Shown: positions 1-8,448, counted from the stretch's first letter. The stretch: DNA of 21,393 nt from Candidatus Eiseniibacteriota bacterium (GCA_024276995.1 JAJRWB010000015.1:1-21393), one strand, 5' to 3'. Translations and numbers: made by a program. The notes: generated by a model not told the origin, from the sequence alone.

Positions 1-84
1 ATACCCTTGAGCCTATCCTGTATCGTGTGCGAAACGGAGTGCGGCGGGCACGCAGAAGGAAGGACCTTCTCCTGGGCTTTCTCG

Positions 85-111
85 AAAAAACGGATCTCCT
101 TTTTTTGATCC
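85..111 (-). terminator. Candidate intrinsic terminator downstream of guaB
   Basis: Read on the minus strand, a GGATC / GATCC inverted repeat with a 10-base A-rich loop is followed directly by G and six Ts. It lies about 55 bases past the guaB stop, where a terminator is expected. The stem is only 5 bp, so the strength is uncertain. A second small hairpin (AGAAGG/CCTTCT, about 55-71) lies further on and lacks a T-run. I see nothing else in positions 1-164. Confidence 0.5.
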
Positions 112-164
112 ACGGTCACTTATTAATGCGAGACTCTCTAGGAGCGCGTGGCGGTTCCGGCCCG

Positions 165-1628
165 CTACGACCGCTTGTAGTTCGGCGCCTCCTGGGTGAT
201 CACCATGTCGTGGGGGTGGCTCTCCCTCCGGCCCGCCTCGGTGACGCGGATCATCCGCGTGTTTTTCCGGAACTCGCCGATCGTCGGCGCGCCGCAATAC
301 CCCATGCCGGCGCGAAGACCGCCGACGATCTGGTGGATCGTGTCCGAAAGCGGTCCCCTGTAGGAAACCCTCCCCTCCACGCCTTCCGGCACGAGCTTCC
401 TTTCCGACCGGGTCGCTTCTTGGAAGTACCGATCCTTCGACCCCTCCTTCATGGCGGCGATCGAACCCATTCCGCGGTACACTTTGAAATACCTTCCCTC
501 GTAAAGCACCATCTCGCCGGGCGATTCCTTCGTGCCGGCGAAAAGCGAGCCGATCATCACCGTTTCGGCGCCCGCGGCGATCGCTTTCGCCACATCGCCC
601 GACGACTTGACGCCTCCGTCGGCGATCACCGGGACGCCGCTTCTCGCGGCCGCCGCGGCGCAGTCGAGAATCGCCGTGATTTGCGGGACGCCGACGCCGG
701 AGATGATCCGCGTGGTGCAGCTCGCCCCGGGACCGACACCCACCTTCACCGCGTCGACGCCGGCGTCGATGAGCGCCTTCGTCGCATCGGCGGTGGCGAC
801 GTTTCCTGCGATCAGCTCGAGGGTCGGGTAGTTCTTCTTCACTTCCTCCACCACACGGATCACGTTCCGGGAATGTCCGTGGGCGGTATCGACCACCACC
901 ACGTCGACGCCGGCATCGACGAGCGCCGAGAGCCTCGCGTCCCTGTCCGTACCGGCACCGATGGCGGCGCCCACGCGAAGGCGGCCGAGGGCATCCTTGC
1001 ACGCGTCGGGATACTTCATCCTCTTGATGATATCCTTCACCGTGATCAGTCCCCGTAGGAAGAAATCGCCGTCCACCACGGGAAGCTTCTCGATGCGATG
1101 CTCGTGGAGAATCGCCTTCGCCTCTTCGAGGGTCGTACCTTCCGGCACGGTGACCAGGTTCTCCTTCGTCATCACGTCTTCGATCCTGCGGCTGAAGTCG
1201 ACGACGAAGCGAAGATCCCGGTTCGTCAGGATCCCCACCAGTTTCCCGTGGCGGGTGATCGGAATGCCCGAAACCTGGAACTCCCGCATCACGTCGAGGG
1301 CGTCCGAAATCGGGCGGTCCGGTTCGAGGGTCACCGGATCGACGATCATGCCGCTCTCGGAACGCTTCACACGATCCACTTCCATCGCCTGTTCGCGGGG
1401 CGACAGATTCTTGTGGATGAAACCGAGCCCTCCCTCCCTCGCCATGGCGATCGCCAACCGTCCGTTGGTCACCGTGTCCATGGCGGCCGACACGAGCGGA
1501 ATACCCAGGTCCAGGTTTCGCGTAAGCCTCGTGGCGGTATTCACCTCCGAGGGGATCACCTCCGACCGGCGCGGCACGATCAGCACATCGTCGAAGGTCA
1601 GCCCCTCGCCCGTCACTTTTCCACTCAA
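165..1628 (-). CDS. guaB: Inosine-5'-monophosphate dehydrogenase
   Basis: Oxidises IMP to XMP with NAD+, the committed cytosolic step of GTP synthesis. The 487-residue product has the full family layout. The N-terminal barrel half starts [14 protein letters not shown]. Two CBS domains lie at about residues 96-205. The catalytic loop is GPGASCTTR with Cys304, where most homologues have GPGSICTTR. The flap pair is Arg400-Tyr401 (SKDRYFQ), and [12 protein letters not shown] lies near the C terminus. The start is a TTG whose last bases form a TTGA overlap with the stop of the upstream nuclease gene. A GGGAGGAAG ribosome-binding site sits just before it, which supports this start. The gene is therefore probably translated from the same mRNA as the nuclease. 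Length and motifs are normal, so a functional enzyme is very likely. Confidence 0.97.
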   Translation of the reverse strand: MSGKVTGEGLTFDDVLIVPRRSEVIPSEVNTATRLTRNLDLGIPLVSAAMDTVTNGRLAIAMAREGGLGFIHKNLSPREQAMEVDRVKRSESGMIVDPVTLEPDRPISDALDVMREFQVSGIPITRHGKLVGILTNRDLRFVVDFSRRIEDVMTKENLVTVPEGTTLEEAKAILHEHRIEKLPVVDGDFFLRGLITVKDIIKRMKYPDACKDALGRLRVGAAIGAGTDRDARLSALVDAGVDVVVVDTAHGHSRNVIRVVEEVKKNYPTLELIAGNVATADATKALIDAGVDAVKVGVGPGASCTTRIISGVGVPQITAILDCAAAAARSGVPVIADGGVKSSGDVAKAIAAGAETVMIGSLFAGTKESPGEMVLYEGRYFKVYRGMGSIAAMKEGSKDRYFQEATRSERKLVPEGVEGRVSYRGPLSDTIHQIVGGLRAGMGYCGAPTIGEFRKNTRMIRVTEAGRRESHPHDMVITQEAPNYKRS

Positions 1629-2428
1629 CCGTTCTTCCTCCCTTTTCTCTCTTCCGCCGAAAGGATGGCGAAGAGGCGAACCATGGTGATCACGTCCCGC
1701 AGGTTATGGCGGAAAACGCTGCGCATCCGCGGGTCGAATCCGAAACGGACGAAACGATGGTAGAGCGCCGGGATCTCGGCGCTCGGAATGTCGTCGGCAC
1801 GGCTCAGGGGAACGACGAACCGCTCCATCGTCTGCAGTCGATAGTCGGGAAACCTTCCCTTCCACCGCCGGCGGCAGATGTGAAGCAAATCGGCGTGGCC
1901 TCCGTCGAAACGGAACGGTACCTTGTGGAACGCGGCGCGATTCCTCAGAAACGGGAGATCGTACGATTTCCCGTTGTACGATACGAGGGCGTCCGCGCGG
2001 GCGATCTCCTCCACCGTGGCGGCGACCACCGCCTCTTCTTCCGAGTAATCCCGGGCGAATCGCTGCACCACCACGCTTTCTCCCCCGTCGAGAAGAAGGC
2101 TCGATACGAGGAACATCGGCGTCGACGTGAAGCCGGTGGTCTCGAGGTCGAAGAAGAACGGTCTTTCGATGTGAAGCTTCGCGCCGCGGCCGGCCCGGAT
2201 CGTCCAGGGGGGCGCGCCGGGATCGAGCGGGCTCTTCGCTTCGCGCTCCATGGCGCGCGAAAGCGGGACGCGCACCTCGTAGAACGGCCCGCGGGCGCCC
2301 TCGACGACATCGCCCGGCGGAAGGGACGGGACCGTCACCCCTCTGGGCGACTTCGCATCCGGCGTAGGGCGCCCCTTCCCGTCTTTGTTCAGGATTCGTG
2401 AAATCCGGTTCTGGAGAGAATCTTCCAT
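1625..2428 (-). CDS. YprB/MrfB-like DEDD exonuclease (RNase H-like fold)
   Basis: The 267-residue product is a ribonuclease-H-like/DnaQ-fold nuclease of the YprB family. The motifs fit a DEDDh-type exonuclease: FFDLETTGF gives Asp94 and Glu96, [12 protein letters not shown] gives Asp157, and HNLRDV gives His241 and Asp245. [11 protein letters not shown] is also typical of YprB. In Bacillus subtilis, MrfB (YprB) works with the helicase MrfA in mitomycin-damage repair, and an MrfA homologue lies at 11513-13837 here. Unlike Bacillus MrfB, this protein ends soon after the last catalytic motif and has no TPR tail. I chose ATG 2428 over GTG 2464, because GTG 2464 lies next to the expected transcription start of the promoter at 2468-2473. 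The stop overlaps the guaB start. The family call is firm and the repair role is inferred. Confidence 0.87.
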   Translation of the reverse strand: MEDSLQNRISRILNKDGKGRPTPDAKSPRGVTVPSLPPGDVVEGARGPFYEVRVPLSRAMEREAKSPLDPGAPPWTIRAGRGAKLHIERPFFFDLETTGFTSTPMFLVSSLLLDGGESVVVQRFARDYSEEEAVVAATVEEIARADALVSYNGKSYDLPFLRNRAAFHKVPFRFDGGHADLLHICRRRWKGRFPDYRLQTMERFVVPLSRADDIPSAEIPALYHRFVRFGFDPRMRSVFRHNLRDVITMVRLFAILSAEERKGRKNG

Positions 2429-2467
2429 GCCGCCCGCCGTTTGGTGGTCGCTCGTCGCGGACACGCC

Positions 2468-2473
2468 ATGATA
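2468..2473 (-). promoter_or_regulatory. Candidate -10 element for the nuclease-guaB pair
   Basis: Minus-strand TATCAT lies about 40 bases upstream of the nuclease ATG at 2428. No good -35 sits at 16-18 bases. A TTGACG is present, but 22 bases away, so the promoter is weak or uses a non-standard -35. The same hexamer forms the -10 of the dinB operon promoter. Confidence 0.35.
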
Positions 2474-2546
2474 CCGCGAACAGCGCCGGAAATCCCGTCA
2501 AAATCGAAAGCCGCCCGAATGAGTTCACGCCGGCCGCCGGTTCGCT

Positions 2547-3968
2547 TCACCGCGCGTACGATGTCTTCCCGTCGCGGTCGACATACACTTTTTTCGGCGT
2601 CACGACGACCTCTCCCTCGAACCACGGATAGCGGAGAGCGACGTACGCCTTCACCGAGCGCTCCGAGAGGATGAAAGCCTGGTCGATCCGAGGCACCGCC
2701 TTCGGCAGGGTGACCACTTTCCATGGACACTCGCCGAGCACGAGACGCCCGCCGGGCGTGGCGTCCGAGGCGTACACCGTATCGAGGAATTCGCCGGCGA
2801 GGCGGTCGCCGATCTTCCACTCCTGGTAGCCGCCGAAAGTGGGGGTAAACGAGATCTGCCACACCACGAGAAAGGCGGCCGCCGCCGACACCGCCCGCGC
2901 GGCGGCCCTTTTCGGCCCCGAGAGAAGAAGCGACACGAGGAGCAGGCTCGACGGCAACGAGGCGAGGTAGATGTAGCGCCGCTCGAACCGGCGGACGGGG
3001 AGGTGGAGCGCCACGATCGCGGCGATCCAGACGATGAGGAAGAGGATCGGACGGCGGCGATTCTTTTCGCCGGAAAGCGCCGGCACGTTCCGGAACCAGA
3101 GGAATGCCGCGAGGAGGGCGGCGCCCAGCCTTCCGAAGAACGCCGCCGATCCGGCATACCGGTATGTTTCGAGCGGGCCGAACGGAAGCAGGAGGGTTCT
3201 CACGTATTCCACGAGGGTGGACACGGCGCGGGTGATCGGCGCGTCTCCCCCCTCGTAGCCGCCGATCCCCCCGAGCACCGCCCGGCGGACGACCAGGAAG
3301 AGAACGAGCGCGGCGAACGACGGGATCGCCCTGCGAAAGGCCTTGCCGGGGCGCAGATCCAGAGAGATATCGAACGTGAAAAGGAGGAGCGGGAGAATGA
3401 AGGCGGTCTCCTTTACACCGGAGGCGAGAAACGCCGTGATCGCCCCGGGCGCGAGCAGAAGGGCGCGGCCCGGACGGGAGGAGGAGGCGTGAAGAAGGAG
3501 CGCCAGCAGAATAAGGGTGCCGGCGAGAAGATCGGGCATGCGCGACACGACGGGCACATTGTCGACGCTCAGCGGGTAGAGCGCGAAGAGGATCGCCCCG
3601 GCGGGTCCGAGCAGCTTCCCGCGATCGCCGAAGAGGATCTTCGCCAGCGGTAGAAGGAGGAGGGCGTTCAACATGTGGATCACGAGGTTCAGCCGGAGAT
3701 AGTTCGTCGCCTCGAGTCCCCACCGGTCGAAACATGCGCCCCAGATCAATCCCGCCGCAGGACGGTAGAAGTCGACGGGAAAAAAACCGGGCATCAGCCG
3801 GGAAGAGACGACATCCCACGCTTCCGCCGGCGAATGATAACGGCTCGTGAGGAGAATCGGATAGGTGTCCGACCCGACGAACCCCGAGGGCATCACCGAC
3901 TTGACGGCGGTCACGGAAACGAGAGCGATGAGAAGGAAGAGCATGATGGAGAAAGCGCTTGGACGCAT
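2547..3968 (-). CDS. Polytopic membrane glycosyltransferase, GT-C/TMTC-like
   Basis: The 473-residue integral membrane protein has about ten hydrophobic segments and a soluble C-terminal tail of about 90 residues. The first half follows the pattern of TMTC-like/GT39-type GT-C transferases. An acidic residue (Asp34, in GSDTYPIL) follows the first membrane segment. Then come FYRPAAGLIWG (about 67-77), NLVIHMLNALLLLPLAK, LFALYPLSVDNVPVVSRMPD (about 128-146) and SGVKETAFILPLL. Such enzymes move sugars from polyprenyl-phosphate donors onto acceptors on the outer face of the membrane. The TPR tail of eukaryotic TMTCs is absent. ATG 3968 is preferred. It has no Shine-Dalgarno, and the promoter at 3978-4006 places transcription starting almost at this codon. 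The alternative TTG 3977 would lie upstream of that start. Substrate is unknown, and the divergent sulfatase-like gene hints at cell-surface work. Confidence 0.75.
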   Translation of the reverse strand: MRPSAFSIMLFLLIALVSVTAVKSVMPSGFVGSDTYPILLTSRYHSPAEAWDVVSSRLMPGFFPVDFYRPAAGLIWGACFDRWGLEATNYLRLNLVIHMLNALLLLPLAKILFGDRGKLLGPAGAILFALYPLSVDNVPVVSRMPDLLAGTLILLALLLHASSSRPGRALLLAPGAITAFLASGVKETAFILPLLLFTFDISLDLRPGKAFRRAIPSFAALVLFLVVRRAVLGGIGGYEGGDAPITRAVSTLVEYVRTLLLPFGPLETYRYAGSAAFFGRLGAALLAAFLWFRNVPALSGEKNRRRPILFLIVWIAAIVALHLPVRRFERRYIYLASLPSSLLLVSLLLSGPKRAAARAVSAAAAFLVVWQISFTPTFGGYQEWKIGDRLAGEFLDTVYASDATPGGRLVLGECPWKVVTLPKAVPRIDQAFILSERSVKAYVALRYPWFEGEVVVTPKKVYVDRDGKTSYAR

Positions 3969-3977
3969 ATCGGGCAA

Positions 3978-4006
3978 ACTGTAGTCTTACCGCCACGGGG
4001 TGTCAA
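3978..4006 (-). promoter_or_regulatory. Sigma-70-type promoter for the glycosyltransferase gene
   Basis: On the minus strand a perfect -35 (TTGACA, 4001-4006) is followed by 17 bases and a -10 of TACAGT (3978-3983). Transcription would start at about 3968-3972, on or just before the ATG at 3968, so the mRNA may have no leader. A weaker plus-strand arrangement for the sulfatase gene (TTGGAC 3959-3964, N17, TAGTCT 3982-3987) overlaps it. Confidence 0.5.
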
Positions 4007-4019
4007 GAAAGGGTGCCGG

Positions 4020-5501
4020 GTGTTTCTGCTGGATCACGATTCGGTGAAGCGACTGGCCGCGTCTTTGCGCGGCGCGATCCGACCGACGCCGTGCGCCGGG
4101 GTCGTCTTCGTCGCGACGCTGTTCGCCGGCGGCTGCTCTTCCCCCCCTGACTCGCCGAATGTCGTGTTGATCACCATCGACACGCTCCGGCCCGACCGCC
4201 TGGGCACCTACGGCAATGTGCTCTCCCGATCACCGAATATCGACCGGCTCGCCTCGTCCGGCGCTACGTTCCTGAACGCCGCCTCCGCCTCGGCGTGGAC
4301 CCTCCCGTCGATGGCGACGATCATGACATCGAACTGGCCGGCACGTCACGGCGCGTACTGGGTCGACCGGAAGATCGATCCGGATCTTCCCACGCTCGCC
4401 TCGATTCTCGCAAAAGCCGGGTACACCACCGCCGGGATCCACGGCCACCTTCTCGTTTCCTCCCTCTACGGCTTCGGCAAGGGATTCGAGACGTTGATCG
4501 AAATCGATGTCGACGTGGCCGACAGCGCCAAGGCGTGGGCGGATGCGCGCTCCGCCAGGAGGAACCAGCCCACCGCCGGCGTGATCGCCGCGGCGGCGAA
4601 GGAGTGGCTCGAGAGCACCCCGAAGGAACCGTTCTTCCTCTGGGTGCATTTCTTCGACCCCCACCTACCCTATACTCCGCCGAAAGAGTGGCGGTCGGCG
4701 TTCGATCCCGGCCCCGCCGACCGCCTTCAGATCAACGGCCGGCCGCCACAGAAATACTTCAAAGTGGAAAACCCGATGCCCGAAACGATGCGCGACCGTC
4801 TCTTGAGACTTTACGATGGGGAGATCTTCAACGTCGACGAGGCGATCGGCGATCTTCTCGCCACGTACAAAGACCTCTTTCGAAGCGATCCGATTCTCGT
4901 GATCACGTCGGATCATGGCGAGGAATTCAAGGAACATGGAAGGCTGAGCCACACGAAAACGCTCTACGGCGAGCTGGTCCGGGTGCCTCTTCTCTTCCAC
5001 GGCCCGTCGATCCCCGCCCGGGCGCTCGTCCGTTCCAACGCGCAGACCATCGACATCGCTCCCACCCTTCTCTCTCTCCTCCACATCCCGATTCCCCCCG
5101 CGCTCCAGGGGAGGGCGCTCTCCTTCGGCGACGGTGCGGAAACACCGCGGACGATCCAGCTGAGCGAGACGAGGAACCGGACCTGGGCGGACACCACGGG
5201 CAGCGATGCTTCGGGCGAAAGCCCCCTCCTCCTCCGCTCGGTGCGCGAGGGGAAGTGGAAACTGATCCTCTCGATCCTCGACGATCGCCGGGAATTGTAC
5301 GACCTGGACGCCGACGTCGCCGAAGAGCACGACTTGGCCGCCGAGCGGCCGGATGTGGTGGAACGTCTCAGTGAAATCTATGAAGAGGAACGCGCCGGCG
5401 ACGGAGCGTTCGCGGGCGACACCACGGGCGGCGCGGGAGAGAGCTTTCAGCTGAAGAACGATCAGGTGGAGCGGCTCCGGGCGCTCGGCTACATCAAGTA
5501 G
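4020..5501 (+). CDS. Sulfatase-like lipoprotein hydrolase (alkaline phosphatase superfamily)
   Basis: A sulfatase-fold protein of 493 residues from GTG 4020 (GTG 4044 is an equally possible start). The N terminus is basic, then hydrophobic, and ends in FAGGC, a plausible though imperfect lipobox, so a membrane-anchored export product is likely. Fold markers are VLITIDTLRPDRLGTYG with Asp54, PNIDRLASSGATF, ITSDHGEEFKEHG with Asp298-His299, and SHTKTLYGELVRVPLL with His311. At the nucleophile site the classical C/S-x-P-x-R is replaced by Thr94-Leu-Pro-Ser-Met98. No formylglycine can form, and Thr may act directly, as in phosphotransfer members of the superfamily. The second Asp of the usual DD metal motif is also Thr (Asp54-Thr55). 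Substrate is unknown. The frame stays open back to 3675, but that extension lies antisense to the glycosyltransferase gene and is not credible. Confidence 0.85.
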   Translation: MFLLDHDSVKRLAASLRGAIRPTPCAGVVFVATLFAGGCSSPPDSPNVVLITIDTLRPDRLGTYGNVLSRSPNIDRLASSGATFLNAASASAWTLPSMATIMTSNWPARHGAYWVDRKIDPDLPTLASILAKAGYTTAGIHGHLLVSSLYGFGKGFETLIEIDVDVADSAKAWADARSARRNQPTAGVIAAAAKEWLESTPKEPFFLWVHFFDPHLPYTPPKEWRSAFDPGPADRLQINGRPPQKYFKVENPMPETMRDRLLRLYDGEIFNVDEAIGDLLATYKDLFRSDPILVITSDHGEEFKEHGRLSHTKTLYGELVRVPLLFHGPSIPARALVRSNAQTIDIAPTLLSLLHIPIPPALQGRALSFGDGAETPRTIQLSETRNRTWADTTGSDASGESPLLLRSVREGKWKLILSILDDRRELYDLDADVAEEHDLAAERPDVVERLSEIYEEERAGDGAFAGDTTGGAGESFQLKNDQVERLRALGYIK

Positions 5502-5522
5502 GGCCGCGCCCTCCCATCGGGT

Positions 5523-5551
5523 GGGACAGGGACGCGAGGAACCGGTATGAT
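5523..5551 (+). promoter_or_regulatory. Candidate promoter for the EamA transporter
   Basis: GGGACA (5523-5528), 17 bases, TATGAT (5546-5551), ending about 35 bases before the GTG start at 5586. The -10 matches the consensus at five of six positions and the -35 at four of six. A small TCCCA/TGGGA inverted repeat sits just upstream after the sulfatase stop, without a T-run. Confidence 0.4.
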
Positions 5552-5585
5552 CTGCCGATGAAGAGAAACCGATCGGGAGAGCGCC

Positions 5586-6482
5586 GTGGATAAGTTGCCC
5601 TACGCCGGCGAGATCTTCGCGCTCGCCGCGCCGCTGTGCTGGTCCTTCGCGATCATCCTCTTCCGCAAGACCGGAGAGCACGTCCCGGCACTCGCGCTCA
5701 ACCTGTTCAAGAACTTCTTCGCCCTCATCCTCTTCCTCGGCACGCTCTACTTGACGGGAAGAGGATTGTTTCACGCAGGAAACGGTTCGGAGAGGGTGCT
5801 TCTCCTTCTGAGCGGCGTTCTCGGCATCGGCATATCGGACACGCTTTTCTTCATGACGCTGAACCGCGTGGGGGCGGGGTTGCAGGCGATCATCACCACG
5901 TCGTACAGCCCGTTCATCATCTTGCTCAGCTTCCTCTTCCTCGGCGAGCGGATGTCTCCCTTCCAGGTCGTCGGCGTGGCGATCATCCTGAGCGCGGTGC
6001 TTACCGTCGGCCGCGTGCGCGGCGCGAAACAGGGGCTCGACCGCCGCACGCTGATCGCGGGGATTCTCCTCGGAATCGGCGCCACGGCGACCCAGGCGGT
6101 CTCCATCGTCATGATCAAGCCGCTCCTCGAAGGAAGTCCTCTCATCTGGGCGAACACATGGCGGTTGATCGGGGGTTCGGCGGCGAGTGTCCTCTTCCTT
6201 CCCCTCCTGTCTGGAAGGAGACGCGCCCTGGCGACACTTACCCGGATCCGCGTTTGGCCGGTCATGATCCCCGGGACGTTTCTCGGCACGTATGTCTCGC
6301 TCATTTTCTGGCTCGCCGGCATGAAGTACACCCTCGCTTCCACCGCCGCGGCGCTCAACCAGACATCGACGCTCTTCACATTCCTCCTCGCCGTGATCAT
6401 CCTGAAGGAACCGACCACGCCGAAGAGGATCGCGGCGCTGGTCCTCGGCCTGGCGGGCATCGCGTTCGTCACTTTCGGGTGA
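5586..6482 (+). CDS. EamA/DMT-family transporter
   Basis: The 298-residue product is an inner-membrane protein of the drug/metabolite transporter superfamily with about ten membrane helices in two tandem EamA halves. The first half runs from residue 8 to about 137 and ends FLGERMSPFQVVGVAIILSA. The second runs from about 153 to the end and finishes ILKEPTTPKRIAALVLGLAG. The paired xxGE/xxKEPxTxxxxxGxxxIxxG endings are the family hallmark. Members export amino acids, nucleosides or other small metabolites, and the sequence does not reveal which. The GTG start is preceded by GGGAGA at a proper distance. The gene stands alone, with about 85 bases before it and about 100 before the malic enzyme gene. 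Confidence 0.88.
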   Translation: MDKLPYAGEIFALAAPLCWSFAIILFRKTGEHVPALALNLFKNFFALILFLGTLYLTGRGLFHAGNGSERVLLLLSGVLGIGISDTLFFMTLNRVGAGLQAIITTSYSPFIILLSFLFLGERMSPFQVVGVAIILSAVLTVGRVRGAKQGLDRRTLIAGILLGIGATATQAVSIVMIKPLLEGSPLIWANTWRLIGGSAASVLFLPLLSGRRRALATLTRIRVWPVMIPGTFLGTYVSLIFWLAGMKYTLASTAAALNQTSTLFTFLLAVIILKEPTTPKRIAALVLGLAGIAFVTFG

Positions 6483-6503
6483 CCGATCGAGAGCCGATTC
6501 CCC

Positions 6504-6533
6504 TTGGAGAATCCGCACGCGCCGGAATAGAAT
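6504..6533 (+). promoter_or_regulatory. Candidate promoter for malic enzyme
   Basis: TTGGAG (6504-6509), 18 bases, TAGAAT (6528-6533). The predicted start near 6540 supports translation from ATG 6585 rather than GTG 6540. The layout resembles the TTGGAC-N18-TATAAT promoter at 8306-8335. Confidence 0.45.
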
Positions 6534-6584
6534 GACATCGTGCCGGTCGAAAGGCGCCGGCGGAACATTTCGGAAGGAAAGACC

Positions 6585-8249
6585 ATGGCCGGCCGACCGC
6601 CGCTGAACCGGGAAAGGGATATCGCCGACCTGCCGAAGGGCGCGGATATTCTTCAGAATCCCAGGCTCAACAAGGATACCGCGTTCACCGAGCGGGAGCG
6701 TGCCGCCCTCGGCCTGCGCGGGCTGCTGCCCGCCCATATCGATTCGCAGGAGGAGCAGGTCGAGCGGGCGATGGAGAACTATCGCGCCAAGCCGAACGAC
6801 CTCGAGAAATACATCTATCTCACCGCCGTGCACGACCGGAACGAGACGCTTTTCTACCGTATCCTGATCGACCATATCGAAGAGATGATGCCCGTGGTGT
6901 ACACCCCCACCGTCGGGCTCGCCTGCCAGCGCTACGGCCACATCTTCCGCAGGACACGGGGCGTGTTCATCTCCATCCTCGACCTGGGGAAAGTCGATTC
7001 GATCCTCGCCAACTGGCCGGGCGAGGATATCCGGGTGATCGTGGTCACCGACGGTGAGAGGATCCTGGGGCTCGGCGACCTGGGCGCCAACGGGATGGGA
7101 ATCCCCGTCGGGAAGCTCTCCCTCTATACCGCATGCGCCGGAATCGATCCGGCCCGGACGCTGCCGGTCACCCTCGACGTCGGCACGAACCGGCGGGAGC
7201 TGCTCGACGACCCGCTTTATCTCGGCATTCACCGCGAACGTTGCCGGGGAGAGGACTACGACCGCCTCGTCGATGAGTTCATCCGCGCGGCGAACGAGAG
7301 GTATCCCGGCGTGATGATCCAGTTCGAGGACTTCGCGAATATCAACTCCTTCCGGTTGCTCGAGAGATACAGGGATGAAGTGTGCACGTTCAACGACGAT
7401 ATCCAGGGCACCGCCGCGGTGGCCCTCGCCGGACTTCACGCGGCGGTGCGGATCAAGGGGAGCGCGCTCAAGGAGGAACGGATCCTCTTTCTCGGCGCCG
7501 GCGGCGCGGGGGTCGGCATCGGCGAGCTGATCGTGAAGGCGATGATGGAGGAAGGTCTCGATGAAGGGGATGCGCGGCGGCGTTGCTGGTTCGTCGATTC
7601 GAAAGGGCTCGTCGTGAAGAGCCGGGAGAAACTCGCGCCGCACAAGATCCCCTTCGCCCACGAGATCGAACCGGCAAGGGATTTCGCCGCCGCGCTCGAG
7701 CGGATGAAGCCGACCGCCATCATCGGTGTTTCCGGCATGCAGGGCTCCTTCAGCGAGGCGATCGTCCGGAGGATGGCCGAAGGGAACGAACGGCCGGTGA
7801 TCTTCGCGCTGTCGAACCCGACGTCGAAGGCGGAGTGCACGGCGGAGGATGCCTACCGATGGACCGGCGGACGGGCGATCTTCGCGTCGGGGAGCCCCTT
7901 CGACCCGGTGGAAATCGGCGGTCGAACCCTCTCGCCGGGACAGGGGAATAACGCCTACATCTTTCCAGGTCTCGGCCTCGGTGTGGTCGCCGCCGGCGCC
8001 ACGAGGGTGACCGACGAGATGTTTCTCGCCGCCGCGAGGGTGCTCGCCGATGAAGCCGCCGCCTGCGGGCTCGGTGAGGAATGCGTCTACCCGCCCTTGT
8101 CGCGCATACGGAAGGTGTCGGCGTCGATCGCCGTCGCGGTGGCGCAGATCGCCTATCGAAGGGGGCTCTCCACGAACCCGCAACCGGAGGATCTCCCGTC
8201 GTACGTCGCCGAGGAGATGTACGTGCCTGAGTACAGGCGATACGTGTAG
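6585..8249 (+). CDS. NAD(P)-dependent malic enzyme (large form)
   Basis: Oxidative decarboxylation of malate to pyruvate and CO2 with reduction of NAD(P), linking the TCA cycle to pyruvate. The 554-residue product has the length of the large form (MaeA/SfcA and animal type). The N-terminal domain carries PVVYTPTVGLACQRYG with Tyr106 and GLGDLGANGMGIPVGKLSLY with catalytic Lys177. Metal ligands are in FEDF (Glu248, Asp249) and FNDDIQGTA (Asp271). The dinucleotide loop is GAGGAGVGIGELI at about 304-316, followed by ALSNPTSKAECT and GQGNNAYIFPGLGLG. ATG 6585 has a strong GGAAGGAAA ribosome-binding site, so the upstream in-frame GTG 6540 is not used. Cofactor preference cannot be read safely. It could be called maeA by similarity to the E. 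coli NAD enzyme. Confidence 0.95.
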   Translation: MAGRPPLNRERDIADLPKGADILQNPRLNKDTAFTERERAALGLRGLLPAHIDSQEEQVERAMENYRAKPNDLEKYIYLTAVHDRNETLFYRILIDHIEEMMPVVYTPTVGLACQRYGHIFRRTRGVFISILDLGKVDSILANWPGEDIRVIVVTDGERILGLGDLGANGMGIPVGKLSLYTACAGIDPARTLPVTLDVGTNRRELLDDPLYLGIHRERCRGEDYDRLVDEFIRAANERYPGVMIQFEDFANINSFRLLERYRDEVCTFNDDIQGTAAVALAGLHAAVRIKGSALKEERILFLGAGGAGVGIGELIVKAMMEEGLDEGDARRRCWFVDSKGLVVKSREKLAPHKIPFAHEIEPARDFAAALERMKPTAIIGVSGMQGSFSEAIVRRMAEGNERPVIFALSNPTSKAECTAEDAYRWTGGRAIFASGSPFDPVEIGGRTLSPGQGNNAYIFPGLGLGVVAAGATRVTDEMFLAAARVLADEAAACGLGEECVYPPLSRIRKVSASIAVAVAQIAYRRGLSTNPQPEDLPSYVAEEMYVPEYRRYV

Positions 8250-8305
8250 GCTCCTCCCGGCTTCTCCGGACGTTCTTCGCTGCGAATCGGCCCATCCTTT
8301 TCTCT

Positions 8306-8335
8306 TTGGACTTATGCGACTCGTTAAGTTATAAT
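8306..8335 (+). promoter_or_regulatory. Sigma-70-type promoter for the secreted repeat protein
   Basis: TTGGAC (8306-8311), 18 bases and a perfect TATAAT (8330-8335), in a locally AT-rich patch of otherwise GC-rich DNA. This leaves a leader of about 105 bases before ATG 8449. The promoter lies about 60-85 bases past the malic enzyme stop, so the gene is probably its own transcription unit. Confidence 0.6.
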
Positions 8336-8448
8336 TTCGCATACTTTTGAATCGATGCAATCGCTTTCTGCGTACCGGGGGCTCCCGCGTAGATTCGAAG
8401 ATTCTTCCCCGAGGATCCCGGTACGAAACCGGCCGGAGGAATCGGACC

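Noticed and set aside
2465-2500. Possible second SOS box before the MrfB-like gene (CTGTTCGCGGTATCAT)
   Set aside because: Only the left half resembles CTGT. The right half lacks ACAG and there is no dyad symmetry.
3675-4019. N-terminal extension of the sulfatase-like frame
   Set aside because: It lies opposite the glycosyltransferase coding sequence. A signal-peptide-like start at 4020 or 4044 gives a normal protein.
8250-8300. Hairpin CCGG-CTTCT-CCGG after malic enzyme as a terminator
   Set aside because: The stem is 4 bp with no T-run behind it, which is not enough to call.
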